This document shows, piece by piece, positions 25,505-35,361 of a DNA stretch of 64,000 nucleotides (position 1 is the first letter of the stretch; the number at the start of each line of letters is the position of its first letter). Source of the stretch: Paraflavisolibacter caeni (GTDB taxonomy: Bacteria; Bacteroidota; Bacteroidia; Chitinophagales; Chitinophagaceae); NCBI RefSeq assembly GCF_025628885.1, contig NZ_JAOTIF010000002.1, positions 124,001-188,000 of the forward strand, in the 5' to 3' direction. The notes beneath the pieces are model-generated. The model made no database searches. It was not told where the DNA came from and was given only the letters and a program-made list of their open reading frames with translations. The translations under genes and the position numbers were made by a program.

Positions 25505-26641
25505 TCAACTTACCGTGGCTTTCTCCAGGAAGCGTTCATATAGCTCTTCATAAAGAGGCACAATGTTATGGATATCGAATTTTTTAGCATGCTGGGCCGC
25601 AGCTTCCTTGAATTGCTGTAATATTTCATCATTTTGCAAAATAGAAATAGCCTGCTCACTCATGGTCTTTACATCGCCAACATCACCCATGTAGCCTGTT
25701 ACACCTTCAACAATCACTTCTGGCAACCCGCCAGCATTGGTGGAAACAACAGGTACGCCAGCAGCCATGGCTTCTAGTGCAGCAAGTCCAAAACTCTCAT
25801 ATTCAGAGGTCAAAAGGAAAAGATCCCCAATAGCCAGTATGTCTTCCATTTGTTCCTGTTTACCCACAAAGCTGATGGATTCATAAATACCTAAACAACG
25901 GCTGAGGTCTTCGGCTGTTGGTCTTTCTGGGCCATCACCGACAAGCAGCAATTTGCTGGGGACTTGTTTATTTACCTCGTTAAAAATTTTCACTACATCC
26001 TGCACCCGCTTGATCTTGCGGAAGTTGGAGGCATGAAGCAAAATACGCTCCCCATTGGGGGCAATCACCTTGCGGAAGGCATCTAGTGGCTTCCGGTTGA
26101 ACCGGTCCACATCCACGAAGTTGTGGATCACCTCGATGGGTTTTTTAATATTAAAGGTGCTATAGGTTTCATCGCAGAGATTCTTGGAAACTGCGGTAAT
26201 GGCATCACTCTGGTTGATCGAGAAAGCAACTACCGGTGCATAGGTTTTATCCTTGCCCACCAATGTGATATCTGTTCCGTGCAGGGTGGTGATCACTGGT
26301 ATGTCCAAGCCTTCCTGCTCCAGTATTTTCTTTGCCATATAAGCGGCAGAAGCATGGGGAATGGCATAGTGCACGTGTAATAGTTGGAGGTGGTTGTTTT
26401 TAATAACATCAACCATCGTGCTGGCCAACGCAGTTTCATATGGTGGGTAATCAAACAAAGGGTAAGTCGGCACTTGTACCTCGTGATAAAAGATGTTGGG
26501 GACAAAACCATTCAGCCTTACCGGTTGCTGGTAAGTAATAAAATGTACATGATGCCCTTTCTGGGCTAAAGCCTTCCCAAGCTCCGTTGCCAAGACTCCA
26601 CTGCCCCCATAAGTTGGGTAACAAACTATCCCTATGCGCAT
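25505..26641 (-). CDS. bshA: N-acetyl-alpha-D-glucosaminyl L-malate synthase (bacillithiol synthesis)
   Basis: GT4 glycosyltransferase that joins GlcNAc to L-malate, the first step to bacillithiol. The 378-residue protein begins with MRIGIVCYPTYGGSGVLATELG and has FITYQQPVRL, HVHYAIPHASAAY, TLHGTDITLVG, SNFRKIKRVQDVV and the C-terminal nucleotide-sugar site SEYESFGLAALEAMAAGVPVV. These are specific to BshA among GT4 enzymes. No bshB or bshC is visible in the window. Confidence 0.93.
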   Translation of the reverse strand: MRIGIVCYPTYGGSGVLATELGKALAQKGHHVHFITYQQPVRLNGFVPNIFYHEVQVPTYPLFDYPPYETALASTMVDVIKNNHLQLLHVHYAIPHASAAYMAKKILEQEGLDIPVITTLHGTDITLVGKDKTYAPVVAFSINQSDAITAVSKNLCDETYSTFNIKKPIEVIHNFVDVDRFNRKPLDAFRKVIAPNGERILLHASNFRKIKRVQDVVKIFNEVNKQVPSKLLLVGDGPERPTAEDLSRCLGIYESISFVGKQEQMEDILAIGDLFLLTSEYESFGLAALEAMAAGVPVVSTNAGGLPEVIVEGVTGYMGDVGDVKTMSEQAISILQNDEILQQFKEAAAQHAKKFDIHNIVPLYEELYERFLEKATVS

Positions 26642-26701
26642 AAATATATTTTTCGAGGGCTAAGGTAGTTCAAAATACCTCATACACACATGCCGGGTCG
26701 A

Positions 26702-29700
26702 TCACTGTGAGGGCAGTTGGATGAAAAATCTGGCATACTCGCCCTCTTTAGTCTCAACGCTCAAGTCTCCTCCATGTTCTTTGGTAATAATATCATAACT
26801 CAAGGACAGGCCTAAGCCCGTACCTTGTCCTGTGGGTTTCGTGGTAAAGAAAGGCTGAAAGATTTTGTCTACTACTGTATCGGGTATGCCTGTGCCATTG
26901 TCCAGAATACTGATTTCGGCCATGCCGTTTAATTTCTTTGTACTGACGGTAACAGTTGGTTCATATGCCTCATTGATCTGTTTCTTTTTCTCATTTACAG
27001 AGTAAAAGGCATTGTTAAACAGGTTGAGCAACACTCTGCCTATAGCCTGTGTATTAATGTTTAAAGCTCCTAGGTGAGGGTCAAAAAGCGTCTCTACATT
27101 GGCATGAAAGACATTGTCTTTTGCTCTCATTCCATGATAGGCAAGTCTTAAGTATTCGTCCACCAAATCATTTACATCGGTGAGTTCTTTCTGTTCCGGA
27201 GTTGTACGGCTGTGTTCCATCATGCTTTTCACAATAGAGGCTGCACGTTTACCATGTTGATGGATTTTTTGTTCGTTAACTTTAATATTGGCAGCCAATG
27301 CTCCTAACTCGTTCGGGTCATTTACCCCTTTGGTCAATTCTTCAATCAGTTCTAAATTAATTTCCGAGAAATTATTGACGAAATTGAGTGGATTTTGGAT
27401 CTCATGAGCAATACCGGCAGTAAGCTCACCCAAAGATGCCATTTTTTCCCTCTGGATCAAATATGCTTGCGTGGCTTTGAGTTCCGCATATGCTTTTTCA
27501 ATTTCTTTTGCTTGTGCCAGTTCTCTTGCCCTGGTCTTTTCTCTCTCTTTTTGGATAAGCCGCTTACGCTGGTAATGATGCACAGCCAACACACCGCCTA
27601 TAAACAATAAGCCATATAATGTATATGCCCACCATGTGCGCCACCAGGGCGGCGAAATGACGATACCTATACTTTTTTCTGCCCATATCCCATCACTGTT
27701 AGCAGCTCTGATACGGAAAGTGTAATGACCAGGAGGTATATTATAATAATATGCTGTTTTTTCTTCTCCTGCTCTGCGCCAGGTGTTATCCAACCCTTCC
27801 AGCATAAATAGGTGCTGGTTTGATTCAGGATCCCTGAAATGAATGCCCGCAAAGTCAAAAGAGAAAGTATTCTGATTATGATGAAGCTGAATTTCCTTTG
27901 TATGCCATAGCGGCTGCTTTAATGGGCTTTCTCCGCCGGGAATGATACTTTGATCACCCAGCCGGAATGCTGATAACACAACCTCCGGAGGTTGTGTGTT
28001 GCCTGTTAGTTGCTCGGGCAAAAAGGCATAGTAACCATTGGGCCCTGAGAAAAAAAGGTCCCCGCTCTTTCCTTTATAACAACCCGCTCTTCGGTAATCA
28101 AATAGTCCTTTATGCCTGCTAAAAGGTATTACTTTGTTTCTCGTGCGATTAAGTCGGTATATCCCATCGGATGCATTGATCCACAAGGCTTTTTGGTTGT
28201 CTTCCAAAATTCCATTTACAAATACATCTCCCCCTAGCTCGGCATTAGGGCCAGTAAATCGGGAAAAGCTATTCAAAGCAGCATTGCTTCGGTAAAGGCC
28301 GTTGGATGTTCCTAACCAAAGGATGCCATCCGAATCCTGAACTAGACTGCTAATCCAGACTCCGTAAAGAAATCTTTGGATACGATCAGCTTGTGGCGAT
28401 AACAGGTTCAAGCCTCCCAGGTAGGTTCCGATCCAGATATTACCAGACCTATCCTCATAAATACAGCGAACAATATTATTACTAAGGCTATTAGTATCAG
28501 TAGGATGATTATGATAGTGCTTGAACGAACCATTCTGAGGGTTGATCCGAAAAACTCCTGCGCCAGCTCCACCAATGCCAATCAGTAACGATCCTTGCCG
28601 GCTTTCATAAATGGAGGTGATCGTACTGTTCATCAAACTGCTATCTTCATCGCTACTTGATACATAACGCTTGAATGTACCCGTCTTCCGGTCAAAACGA
28701 TTTAAGCCTTTATCTGTACCAATCCACAGTTCTCCTTGTCGGCCTTCGCAAATAGCATTGACCCGGTTATTACTGATTGTTCGAGAATTGTGGGGATCAG
28801 AAATAAACCGCTTTTCAGTTCCGTTCTTTAGGTCTTTACGAATAAGTCCCTCAAAAGTGCCATACCACAACACCTTGGAAGTGTCTTCATAAATACTGTA
28901 AACCTGCCCTCCGGTAGCAAAGTAAGGAATACTCTTTTGCGATGGATCAACACGAAACAAGCCCTCCCAATAACCAATCCATAACACGCCTTCTCGGGAT
29001 ACACAAGCTGCTCCTCCGATAACATTGGTCATCACACCCGTTTCAGTATCCTTAAAATTCGGGAAGTAGGTTATTTTTCTGGTTTTCGGATCGTAACGGT
29101 TAATTCCGTTAGTCATCGAGCCAATCCATAATGCCCCGGTTCTGTCCTCTGTAATAAAAGTAACATGGTCATCCGCCCATGGAAAAATATTTCTTAGAGG
29201 TGGCCGGCTTATCTTTTCAGGATGTGCTGGATCGTAACAGTGCCGTTCAAAGGTCCCTTTATTTCTGTCCATCGTATGCAGTCCATCGCCGGCTGTACCT
29301 ACCCAAAAAGTGCCGCGGCTGTCTTCAAACATGGCTCGTACGCGGTTATCAATAAGGCTTTGTGGGTTTTTCGCATCATGTAGATACCGGGTAAAGGTTC
29401 CCTTTTTCTGATCCAATCGGTTTAGACCTCCTTTTTTCATCTGGTTTTCTTCATTCCATATGCTTCCGCAACCTACCCAAATGGTTCCCTGCCGGTCCTC
29501 GTATAGGGCTCGCACTTGGTTACTGCTTAAAGTTGTTGGATCAATTGGGTTGTATTGAAATCGCTTAACTGTTTCTGTCTTTGGATCAAAGCGGTTCAAT
29601 CCATTGTGTGTGCCTACCCAGATGATACCTTTTTGATCTTCTATGATGGCCGTAACTGTATCGGTACTCAGGCTGTTAGGATCTTTTGGATTATGGCGGT

Positions 29701-30058
29701 AATGAGTGAACTTGCCTGTTGCAGGATCTAAATGATCGAGTCCGTAACCGAACGCACTGACCCATATTGTCCCGTTTCGACTGGCACAGACGGCCTCCAC
29801 CCGGTTATCCGGTAAAGAGTTCGGATTCATGGGATCATTGTAGTAAGAAGTATAGCGGTAGCCGTCGTAGCGGTGCAATCCGTAATTTCCAATCCACATA
29901 TAACCCTGTGGATCTTGTACTATGGTAACGGCGGCGGTCGAAATTGCACCTTTGGGCGATGGCACATGATGAAAGGTCAACTGTCCATTCTGTGCTGAAC
30001 TTATCTTTACCGATAAGAGGAAAAGGGAAATCATTATAAATAGCAGAAGAGCCTTCAT
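26702..30058 (-). CDS. Two-component propeller sensor histidine kinase
   Basis: Very large sensor, about 1118 residues from the ATG at 30058. Order: signal peptide (to ISSAQ), 13-14 propeller repeats (for example YEDRQGTIWVGC, FEDSRGTFWVGTAGDGL, EGRQGELWIGTDKGLNRFD) to about residue 700, a Y_Y_Y-type domain (LEGLDNTWRRAGEEKTAYYYNIPPGHYTF split over about 755-790), one membrane helix (WWAYTLYGLLFIGGVLAVHHYQ), a coiled coil, a HisKA domain with His near 885 (GIAHEIQNPLNF), and an ATPase domain (LDNGTGIPD, GTGLGLSLSYDI). Unlike classical hybrid HTCS proteins it lacks a receiver and an AraC domain. No polysaccharide-utilisation genes flank it and the sensed ligand is unknown. Confidence 0.93.
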   Translation of the reverse strand: MKALLLFIMISLFLLSVKISSAQNGQLTFHHVPSPKGAISTAAVTIVQDPQGYMWIGNYGLHRYDGYRYTSYYNDPMNPNSLPDNRVEAVCASRNGTIWVSAFGYGLDHLDPATGKFTHYRHNPKDPNSLSTDTVTAIIEDQKGIIWVGTHNGLNRFDPKTETVKRFQYNPIDPTTLSSNQVRALYEDRQGTIWVGCGSIWNEENQMKKGGLNRLDQKKGTFTRYLHDAKNPQSLIDNRVRAMFEDSRGTFWVGTAGDGLHTMDRNKGTFERHCYDPAHPEKISRPPLRNIFPWADDHVTFITEDRTGALWIGSMTNGINRYDPKTRKITYFPNFKDTETGVMTNVIGGAACVSREGVLWIGYWEGLFRVDPSQKSIPYFATGGQVYSIYEDTSKVLWYGTFEGLIRKDLKNGTEKRFISDPHNSRTISNNRVNAICEGRQGELWIGTDKGLNRFDRKTGTFKRYVSSSDEDSSLMNSTITSIYESRQGSLLIGIGGAGAGVFRINPQNGSFKHYHNHPTDTNSLSNNIVRCIYEDRSGNIWIGTYLGGLNLLSPQADRIQRFLYGVWISSLVQDSDGILWLGTSNGLYRSNAALNSFSRFTGPNAELGGDVFVNGILEDNQKALWINASDGIYRLNRTRNKVIPFSRHKGLFDYRRAGCYKGKSGDLFFSGPNGYYAFLPEQLTGNTQPPEVVLSAFRLGDQSIIPGGESPLKQPLWHTKEIQLHHNQNTFSFDFAGIHFRDPESNQHLFMLEGLDNTWRRAGEEKTAYYYNIPPGHYTFRIRAANSDGIWAEKSIGIVISPPWWRTWWAYTLYGLLFIGGVLAVHHYQRKRLIQKEREKTRARELAQAKEIEKAYAELKATQAYLIQREKMASLGELTAGIAHEIQNPLNFVNNFSEINLELIEELTKGVNDPNELGALAANIKVNEQKIHQHGKRAASIVKSMMEHSRTTPEQKELTDVNDLVDEYLRLAYHGMRAKDNVFHANVETLFDPHLGALNINTQAIGRVLLNLFNNAFYSVNEKKKQINEAYEPTVTVSTKKLNGMAEISILDNGTGIPDTVVDKIFQPFFTTKPTGQGTGLGLSLSYDIITKEHGGDLSVETKEGEYARFFIQLPSQ

Positions 30059-30203
30059 GCACAATGATTTGAAAGAAAACTGAAGAGTTCCTCATCAAGC
30101 ACGTCAAAACTGTTATAGCATAGTAGAAATATACTAAGGTTTGCTCAGATGTAGCGAAGAAACTTTCCTGTCAATAGGGTCTTTGTATATGAATCTAATG
30201 ATC

Positions 30204-30905
30204 TCAAAGATTTCCTGCATACATCAGGAAGATGGCGGGCCTCTTATGCAACTGTGGAATGGCTGATTTCCATTGTTGGGCTGTTTTGGTTTGCACCATT
30301 TCGCTCGGAGCTGTCAGGTCAACTGCTACGCAGATCTTTGTTTGTGGATGGCAGGTCTTGGTAATGGTTTCGAGCAACTGGTTGTTGCGGTATGGCGTTT
30401 CAATAAAGATCTGTGTGCAGGATTTCTGACTTGATTCAGCTTCCAGGCTTTTGATCGCCTTTATTCGTTGCGCCGCATCTATAGGTAAGTAACCCACAAA
30501 TTGAAACTGCTGTCCGTTCATGCCGCTGGCCATGAGTGCCAACAATATAGAGTTAGGTCCTACCAAAGGTTTTACGGTTATGTTCATCTCCTGTGCCGCT
30601 GCCACCAATACTTGTCCTGGATCTGCTACCCCTGGACAACCGGCTTCGCTGATAATGCCTACTGTCTCACCTCTCTTCAAAGTTTCTTTAAATGCCGAAA
30701 TGGTCTCTGGCCCTGCTTCTTTCATGTTGTGCCAGGTGTATTGATCAATTACCATTTCCTTCCAAAGCAGTTTTAAGAAGCGTCGCGCTGTGCGTTCGTT
30801 CTCCACGAAAAAGGTTGTGCATTGCTTTACGGCATCTAAAATATAATGGGGTAAGCAGTCTGTTTGTCCTTCGTGTAAAACTGTAGGTATCAGGTAAACG
30901 GCCAT
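30204..30905 (-). CDS. RsmI-like SAM-dependent methyltransferase
   Basis: Tetrapyrrole-methylase-fold enzyme of 233 residues, similar to RsmI, which 2'-O-methylates C1402 of 16S rRNA. Motifs: VENERTARRFLK, TVGIISEAGCPGVADPGQVLV (SAM-binding), PLVGPNSILLALMASGMNGQQFQFVGYLP and FIETPYRNNQLLE. It is shorter than canonical RsmI and lacks its C-terminal region. Bacteroidota often carry such a short paralogue, so the exact target is uncertain. Confidence 0.82.
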   Translation of the reverse strand: MAVYLIPTVLHEGQTDCLPHYILDAVKQCTTFFVENERTARRFLKLLWKEMVIDQYTWHNMKEAGPETISAFKETLKRGETVGIISEAGCPGVADPGQVLVAAAQEMNITVKPLVGPNSILLALMASGMNGQQFQFVGYLPIDAAQRIKAIKSLEAESSQKSCTQIFIETPYRNNQLLETITKTCHPQTKICVAVDLTAPSEMVQTKTAQQWKSAIPQLHKRPAIFLMYAGNL

Positions 30906-30961
30906 TGATAAATGAAAATTAGGTGCACAAGGTACAAGTTTCAGGATACAAGGGACAACTT

Positions 30962-31753
30962 CTAACTTCTGGCTTCTAACCTCGTACTTGCCTCTGGAGT
31001 TAGTTTTACTTCATATAAGCTTAGTGTAGCAGCAACTACTGCATAGGCTGGCGCTAATACCCAGCCAACCAGGATAAACCCGTGCATTAGGTAAAATACC
31101 ATTCCATTCCCAACAGCTAGGCCGCGGTGCTTGCTTATGAAGTCAATACTTTCGGCAGATGATAGCCTTTTGCGCTCGAAACTGTAGTCAAGCATGGAAA
31201 AGCCATAATAATAACATTCAATGAATAAGGCAATGGCGGGGGCCAGCCAGCCAAATACTGGAACCAGTGAAAGAATGATCAACGTGGTTGTATAAACGGT
31301 TTGCCAAAGCGAATTGCGAAGCGCCAAACTGATGCCGCGTATGATGTCCTTCATCAACTGTTTAAAACTGAAAGGAAAATCCCTTCCTTCAAGGATGCTT
31401 TCAGTTTTCTCGCTTAGATAGGCAAAGACCGGCGAGCCGATAATAAGGAAAAGAAACTTGAAGAGCGAAAAGTAAAATAATAGGAGCAATAATTGCAGCG
31501 CCACTCCTGCCATCATAAAGAGGAAGCTCAAAAACTCGCTGCGTTGCTTTTGGAGCCATGCCTGCAATCCTATCTGTCGACTCAGCCAGTCAACAGCTTC
31601 ACTGGACGATACAATGAAAAAATACATGCCGACAATAAATAAAATGGTATAAATAATGCCGGGTATGAGTATCCACTTCCATAAGCGATGCTGCCGAATG
31701 AACTTGTGCGCTTCGAAATACGATTGAATGGCTATGATGATCTCTTTTAGCAA
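30962..31753 (-). CDS. EI24/CysZ-family membrane protein
   Basis: 263-residue inner-membrane protein with at least four hydrophobic segments (LWKWILIPGIIYTILFIVGM; FLSFLFMMAGVALQLLLLLFYF; LIILSLVPVFGWLAPAIALF; and near the C-terminus WVLAPAYAVVAATLSL). The family includes the sulfate transporter CysZ. The motif YYYGFSMLDYSFERKRLS matches the conserved EI24 core. Substrate is not known in this phylum, and no sulfate genes lie beside it. Confidence 0.8.
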   Translation of the reverse strand: MLKEIIIAIQSYFEAHKFIRQHRLWKWILIPGIIYTILFIVGMYFFIVSSSEAVDWLSRQIGLQAWLQKQRSEFLSFLFMMAGVALQLLLLLFYFSLFKFLFLIIGSPVFAYLSEKTESILEGRDFPFSFKQLMKDIIRGISLALRNSLWQTVYTTTLIILSLVPVFGWLAPAIALFIECYYYGFSMLDYSFERKRLSSAESIDFISKHRGLAVGNGMVFYLMHGFILVGWVLAPAYAVVAATLSLYEVKLTPEASTRLEARS

Positions 31754-31911
31754 GCGGATAGTTTAATATAGTGATTAGTTATTCCCGCAATGCGGAACAG
31801 GTTGACCTGGTATTGTAATGTGAAAATAGGAAACTGAGGCTGTAAATTCTGAATTTCGTTGCAGTGAATTTTATTTTGGGAGAGTGGTCTAACAAAAATT
31901 ATGAATCATAA

Positions 31912-32520
31912 ATGAAGATTCTTCCTGTTTCGTTTTACCGCCGGCCGGATGTGCTGCAAATAGCCAGGGAACTGCTGGGCAAAGTTTTGGTGACAAACTG
32001 GAATGGAGAATATACTTCAGGACGGATTGTGGAAACTGAAGCTTATGCTGGAGAATTGGATATGGCCTCGCATGCTTACAGGGGTATAACACCTCGAACC
32101 ACAGTCATGTTCGGCGATGGCGGCGTGGCCTATGTGTACCTGTGCTATGGCATCCACCAAATGTTCAACATTGTTACAAATATGAAAGGAACGGCACATG
32201 CTATTCTTATTCGAGCCGTTGAGCCAATGGAAGGTGTGGAGATCATGCTGGAACGTACTGGTAAAAAGGTATTGGATCATGCCCTCACCAGGGGGCCAGG
32301 CAATGTCGGAAAAGCATTTGGCTTTCATACCTCCCAATGTGGCTTGTCCTTGCAAAGCAAAGAACTCTTTATAGCAGATGATGGCCTTATTCTGGATCAA
32401 AAATTAATTGTTACTTCACCCCGGATCGGTGTGCATTATGCTGGTGATCATGCTTTGCTCGATTATCGCTTCTATATTAAAGGCAATCCATATGTAAGTG
32501 GAAAAAAGAAAACAGTTTGA
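31912..32520 (+). CDS. DNA-3-methyladenine glycosylase (AAG/MPG family)
   Basis: Base-excision repair enzyme that removes alkylated and deaminated purines. The 202-residue protein has ELLGKVLVTNW, the ETEAYAGELDMASHAYRGITPR block with the catalytic glutamate, GDGGVAYVYLCYGIHQMFNIVT and RGPGNVGKAFGF. These are the family signatures. It is upstream of coaX, which has its own promoter box, so the two are probably not an obligate operon. Confidence 0.93.
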   Translation: MKILPVSFYRRPDVLQIARELLGKVLVTNWNGEYTSGRIVETEAYAGELDMASHAYRGITPRTTVMFGDGGVAYVYLCYGIHQMFNIVTNMKGTAHAILIRAVEPMEGVEIMLERTGKKVLDHALTRGPGNVGKAFGFHTSQCGLSLQSKELFIADDGLILDQKLIVTSPRIGVHYAGDHALLDYRFYIKGNPYVSGKKKTV

Positions 32521-32585
32521 ATCATTCCAGATTGCTAAAGAATATATCCAGTAAGCTACCGCAACTCCAAACTTCAAACTTCCTA

Positions 32586-32593
32586 TACCTTTG
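32586..32593 (+). promoter_or_regulatory. -7 box TACCTTTG four bases before coaX
   Basis: Exact TAnnTTTG match; CCGC separates it from the ATG at 32598. It is preceded by CAACTCCAAACTTC, the same G-free word found before ispF. Confidence 0.6.
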
Positions 32594-32597
32594 CCGC

Positions 32598-33332
32598 ATG
32601 TCTCAAGATTCAACGCTTTGCCTTGACTTTGGCAATACAAGGCAAAAAGGCGCACTGGTAAATGGCGGCGATGTGCAAGAGGTTTTTTATTTCAATGAAG
32701 ATCCGGTAAGCCAGCTCCAGGCCATTTTAGAGCAGCACAAACCTAAGGCTAGCATTCTTTCATCGGTCATTCACCACGATCCTGCTGTAGAAAGCCTGCT
32801 GCAAAGCAAAACGCGTTTCCACCTGCTCAATAAAGATTCTGTGCTGCCTTTTCGGGTCGCTACCAATAAGCCTGAAACAATCGGCGCCGACCGCCTGGCA
32901 TTATTAGCTTCGGCGGTGCACCTTTTTCCAAACAGGAACACATTGATAATAGGTTTAGGCTCCTGTATTACCTATAATTTCATCAATAAGTTCGGATTGT
33001 TCCTTGGTGGTTCCATCTCTCCGGGTATGGAAATGCGCTTTAAAGCCATGCACCAGTTCACGGCCAAGCTTCCATTGGTAAAAGGCGACTGGAATGTGCC
33101 TCTGGTAGGATATGATACAGCTACCAACCTGCAATCGGGTGTCGTATATGGAATGGCAAAAGAAATAGACGGCGTGATTGATGAATACCGTAGCAGGTAC
33201 ACCAACTTTAACGTGCTTTTAACCGGGGGGGATATAGCCTTTTTTGAGCCCCATTTGAAAAATAAGATATTTGCAAGTTTTGATCTCATATTTAAAGGAT
33301 TGTATGCAATCAGCCAAGTCAATAATGTTTAG
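32598..33332 (+). CDS. coaX: Type III pantothenate kinase
   Basis: First step of CoA synthesis, phosphorylating pantothenate. I start at 32598 (MSQDSTLCLDFGNTRQK), because the -7 box lies four bases upstream and the open frame before it is non-coding in character. ASKHA-fold motifs: LDFGNTRQKGAL (phosphate 1), PETIGADRLALLASAV (with the catalytic Asp), LIIGLGSCITYNFI and GGSISPGMEMRFKAMHQFTAKLP. The stop overlaps the ATG of the next gene by eight bases. Confidence 0.93.
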   Translation: MSQDSTLCLDFGNTRQKGALVNGGDVQEVFYFNEDPVSQLQAILEQHKPKASILSSVIHHDPAVESLLQSKTRFHLLNKDSVLPFRVATNKPETIGADRLALLASAVHLFPNRNTLIIGLGSCITYNFINKFGLFLGGSISPGMEMRFKAMHQFTAKLPLVKGDWNVPLVGYDTATNLQSGVVYGMAKEIDGVIDEYRSRYTNFNVLLTGGDIAFFEPHLKNKIFASFDLIFKGLYAISQVNNV

Positions 33333-34674
33333 CTCTATAAAAAGATACTCAGCCAAAATCATCTGTACCACGCTACTGTTCAGCGCCTTTCAGGCAAATG
33401 CACAGAACAATTCACCTTATTCGCGCTACGGTTTGGGCGATCTGGTGCCTACCACCAATGTGGTAAACCGTGCTATGGGGAACATCTCGGTAGCCTATTC
33501 GGACTTTTTGACCTCTAACTTCAACAATCCGGCTTCTTATTCTTCTTTCCGTACATTTCTTGAGGATAAGTCAAAAAAGCCTGTATCAGGCCGGGTATTG
33601 CTGGATGCAGGTATCAACATCGAAAGCCGTACCTTGCGTAACCCCAACCAGCCCGAAAAGTTTAGCTCCACATATGCTAACTTTTCTTACCTCCAGTTAG
33701 GTATTCCATTGAGGAATAACTGGGGCTTGAGCTTTGGCCTTCGTCCCGTTTCTAAAATCAAGTATAAAGTTTCACGGAGAGAGTTATTATTTGAAAATGA
33801 ACTGAATGATAGTGCTTATACTGAATTTGATGGTGAGGGCGGCACTTTTTTGCCTACAATAGGTACTGGCTTTGCTATCAAGAATCTGAGCCTTGGTGTC
33901 AATATGGGATATATGTTCGGAAATAAAGAGTTTAGTTCCACGAGATCTGTGTTCAACGATTCTGCTGTTTATAATACTTCCAAACATTCGACATCTTCTT
34001 CTTTTGGCGATCTGTTTTTTAATGCCGGTGCTCAATATCTGGTAAAATTGTCCAAACAGACAAGTTTGCGATTGGGCCTGGCCGGCAATTGGAAGCAGAA
34101 TTTAGGTGCCACCCAGGATATTACTGTACAAACAGTTGTCCCCAATGCTAACATTGGTGTGGCAATTCAGGACAGTGTTTATGAGCAAAAAGGCATCAAA
34201 GGGGATATTGTTTTTCCTTCATCTTATACGGCAGGTTTTGTGTTGCAGCGTACAAAGGCTAAGGGAGATGGATGGTTACTGGGCGCAGAGCTTATGCAGA
34301 GCAAATGGAGCGAATACCGCTTTTTCGGTCAGGTAGATTCTGTGCAGGATAGCTGGCAATTCCGTGTCGGTGGTCAAATCCGTCCGGAGCCTACGCGTAA
34401 CTATTTTAGTAATGTTACCTACCGCGCTGGCTTTTACTTTGGTCCTGATTATGTCAATGTCGGCAGCGACCTGCCTCAATATGGTATCACTTTTGGCCTT
34501 GGCTTGCCGATTGCACCCAGCCGCCTGAGTCCTTACCAGTATACGATCATTAATCTTGCATTAGAATATGCTAAAAGAGGAAATAATGATAACTCGCTGA
34601 AAGAAAATCTCTTCAAAATTTCTTTAGGATTGAACTTCAGCGACCTTTGGTTTAACAAGAGACGTTATGAATAA
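33325..34674 (+). CDS. Outer-membrane beta-barrel protein of unknown role
   Basis: About 449 residues with a signal peptide (IICTTLLFSAFQANA, cleaved before QNNSPYSRYGLGD). The ATG at 33325 overlaps the 3' end of coaX. The opening NSPYSRYGLGDLVP and AMGNISVAYSDFLTSNFNNPASYSS resemble FadL-like or PorV-like Bacteroidota barrels, and the C-terminus ends in alternating strands with a final aromatic-rich segment (ISLGLNFSDLWF). Function not known. It overlaps lptC by eight bases, placing it in an envelope-biogenesis operon. Confidence 0.75.
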   Translation: MFSSIKRYSAKIICTTLLFSAFQANAQNNSPYSRYGLGDLVPTTNVVNRAMGNISVAYSDFLTSNFNNPASYSSFRTFLEDKSKKPVSGRVLLDAGINIESRTLRNPNQPEKFSSTYANFSYLQLGIPLRNNWGLSFGLRPVSKIKYKVSRRELLFENELNDSAYTEFDGEGGTFLPTIGTGFAIKNLSLGVNMGYMFGNKEFSSTRSVFNDSAVYNTSKHSTSSSFGDLFFNAGAQYLVKLSKQTSLRLGLAGNWKQNLGATQDITVQTVVPNANIGVAIQDSVYEQKGIKGDIVFPSSYTAGFVLQRTKAKGDGWLLGAELMQSKWSEYRFFGQVDSVQDSWQFRVGGQIRPEPTRNYFSNVTYRAGFYFGPDYVNVGSDLPQYGITFGLGLPIAPSRLSPYQYTIINLALEYAKRGNNDNSLKENLFKISLGLNFSDLWFNKRRYE

Positions 34675-35227
34675 GAAAGAGGGTAGGAACTTGTTGGCAT
34701 TGCTGTTCATCAGTCTTTTCCTGATAAGTTGTGAGAATGATGAAAACCTGGTTCGTGCTTTGAATGAAAAGAGGGTAATGGTTGAAGAGGCTCGTAATGT
34801 TGTGAGTCTTTTCAGTCAGTCAGGCCGGATGAAAGCAAAGCTGTCTGCTCCTATCATGCTTCGTTATCAGGTGGATACTTCTTACATCGAGTTTCCCAAA
34901 AAACTCCATGTCGACTTTTACGACAGCACGGGCAAAAAGGAAAGTGAACTTGATGCCCTTTATGCAAAATACATGGAGTCGAGTAATAAGGTCTTGTTGC
35001 GCGATAGTGTAGTGGTGGCCAGTGTCAAAGGCGATACACTTCGTACCCCGGAACTTTGGTGGGATCAGAACACTAATAAATTCTTTACCGACAAACAGGT
35101 GCGTCTGAAGACCGTCGACAAAACTATCTATGGGGGCAAAGGCCTAGAAGCCCAGGAGGACCTTAGTCTCTGGACTATATTTGAACCAACCGGAACAGTG
35201 ACCATGCCGGAAAACATGGCTCCTTAA
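34667..35227 (+). CDS. lptC: LPS export protein LptC
   Basis: Bitopic or lipid-anchored periplasmic protein that carries lipopolysaccharide from the LptBFG pump toward LptA. The 186-residue sequence has a hydrophobic N-terminus ending in a lipobox-like LISC, suggesting a lipoprotein form as often seen in this phylum. Beta-jellyroll segments follow: SGRMKAKLSAPIMLRY, YIEFPKKLHVDFYDSTGK, KGDTLRTPELWWDQNTNKFFTDKQVRL and IYGGKGLEAQEDLSLWTI. Start overlaps the barrel gene, and a long hairpin terminator follows. Confidence 0.88.
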   Translation: MNKKEGRNLLALLFISLFLISCENDENLVRALNEKRVMVEEARNVVSLFSQSGRMKAKLSAPIMLRYQVDTSYIEFPKKLHVDFYDSTGKKESELDALYAKYMESSNKVLLRDSVVVASVKGDTLRTPELWWDQNTNKFFTDKQVRLKTVDKTIYGGKGLEAQEDLSLWTIFEPTGTVTMPENMAP

Positions 35228-35250
35228 GAATTTTATAGGTATATCAAACC

Positions 35251-35306
35251 ATTAGCTGATAAAGCAAGTTCACCCAACTCCGACTTGCTTTATCAGCTAA
35301 TTTTTT
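35251..35306 (+). terminator. Intrinsic terminator after lptC
   Basis: A 19-bp perfect stem (35251-35269 with 35283-35301) and a 13-base loop, followed by a run of six Ts. Confidence 0.85.
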
Positions 35307-35361
35307 ATCTACTTTCTCAAATCGCACTTCCTAAAATCTCCAATCCCCGCATTCATCCTAC

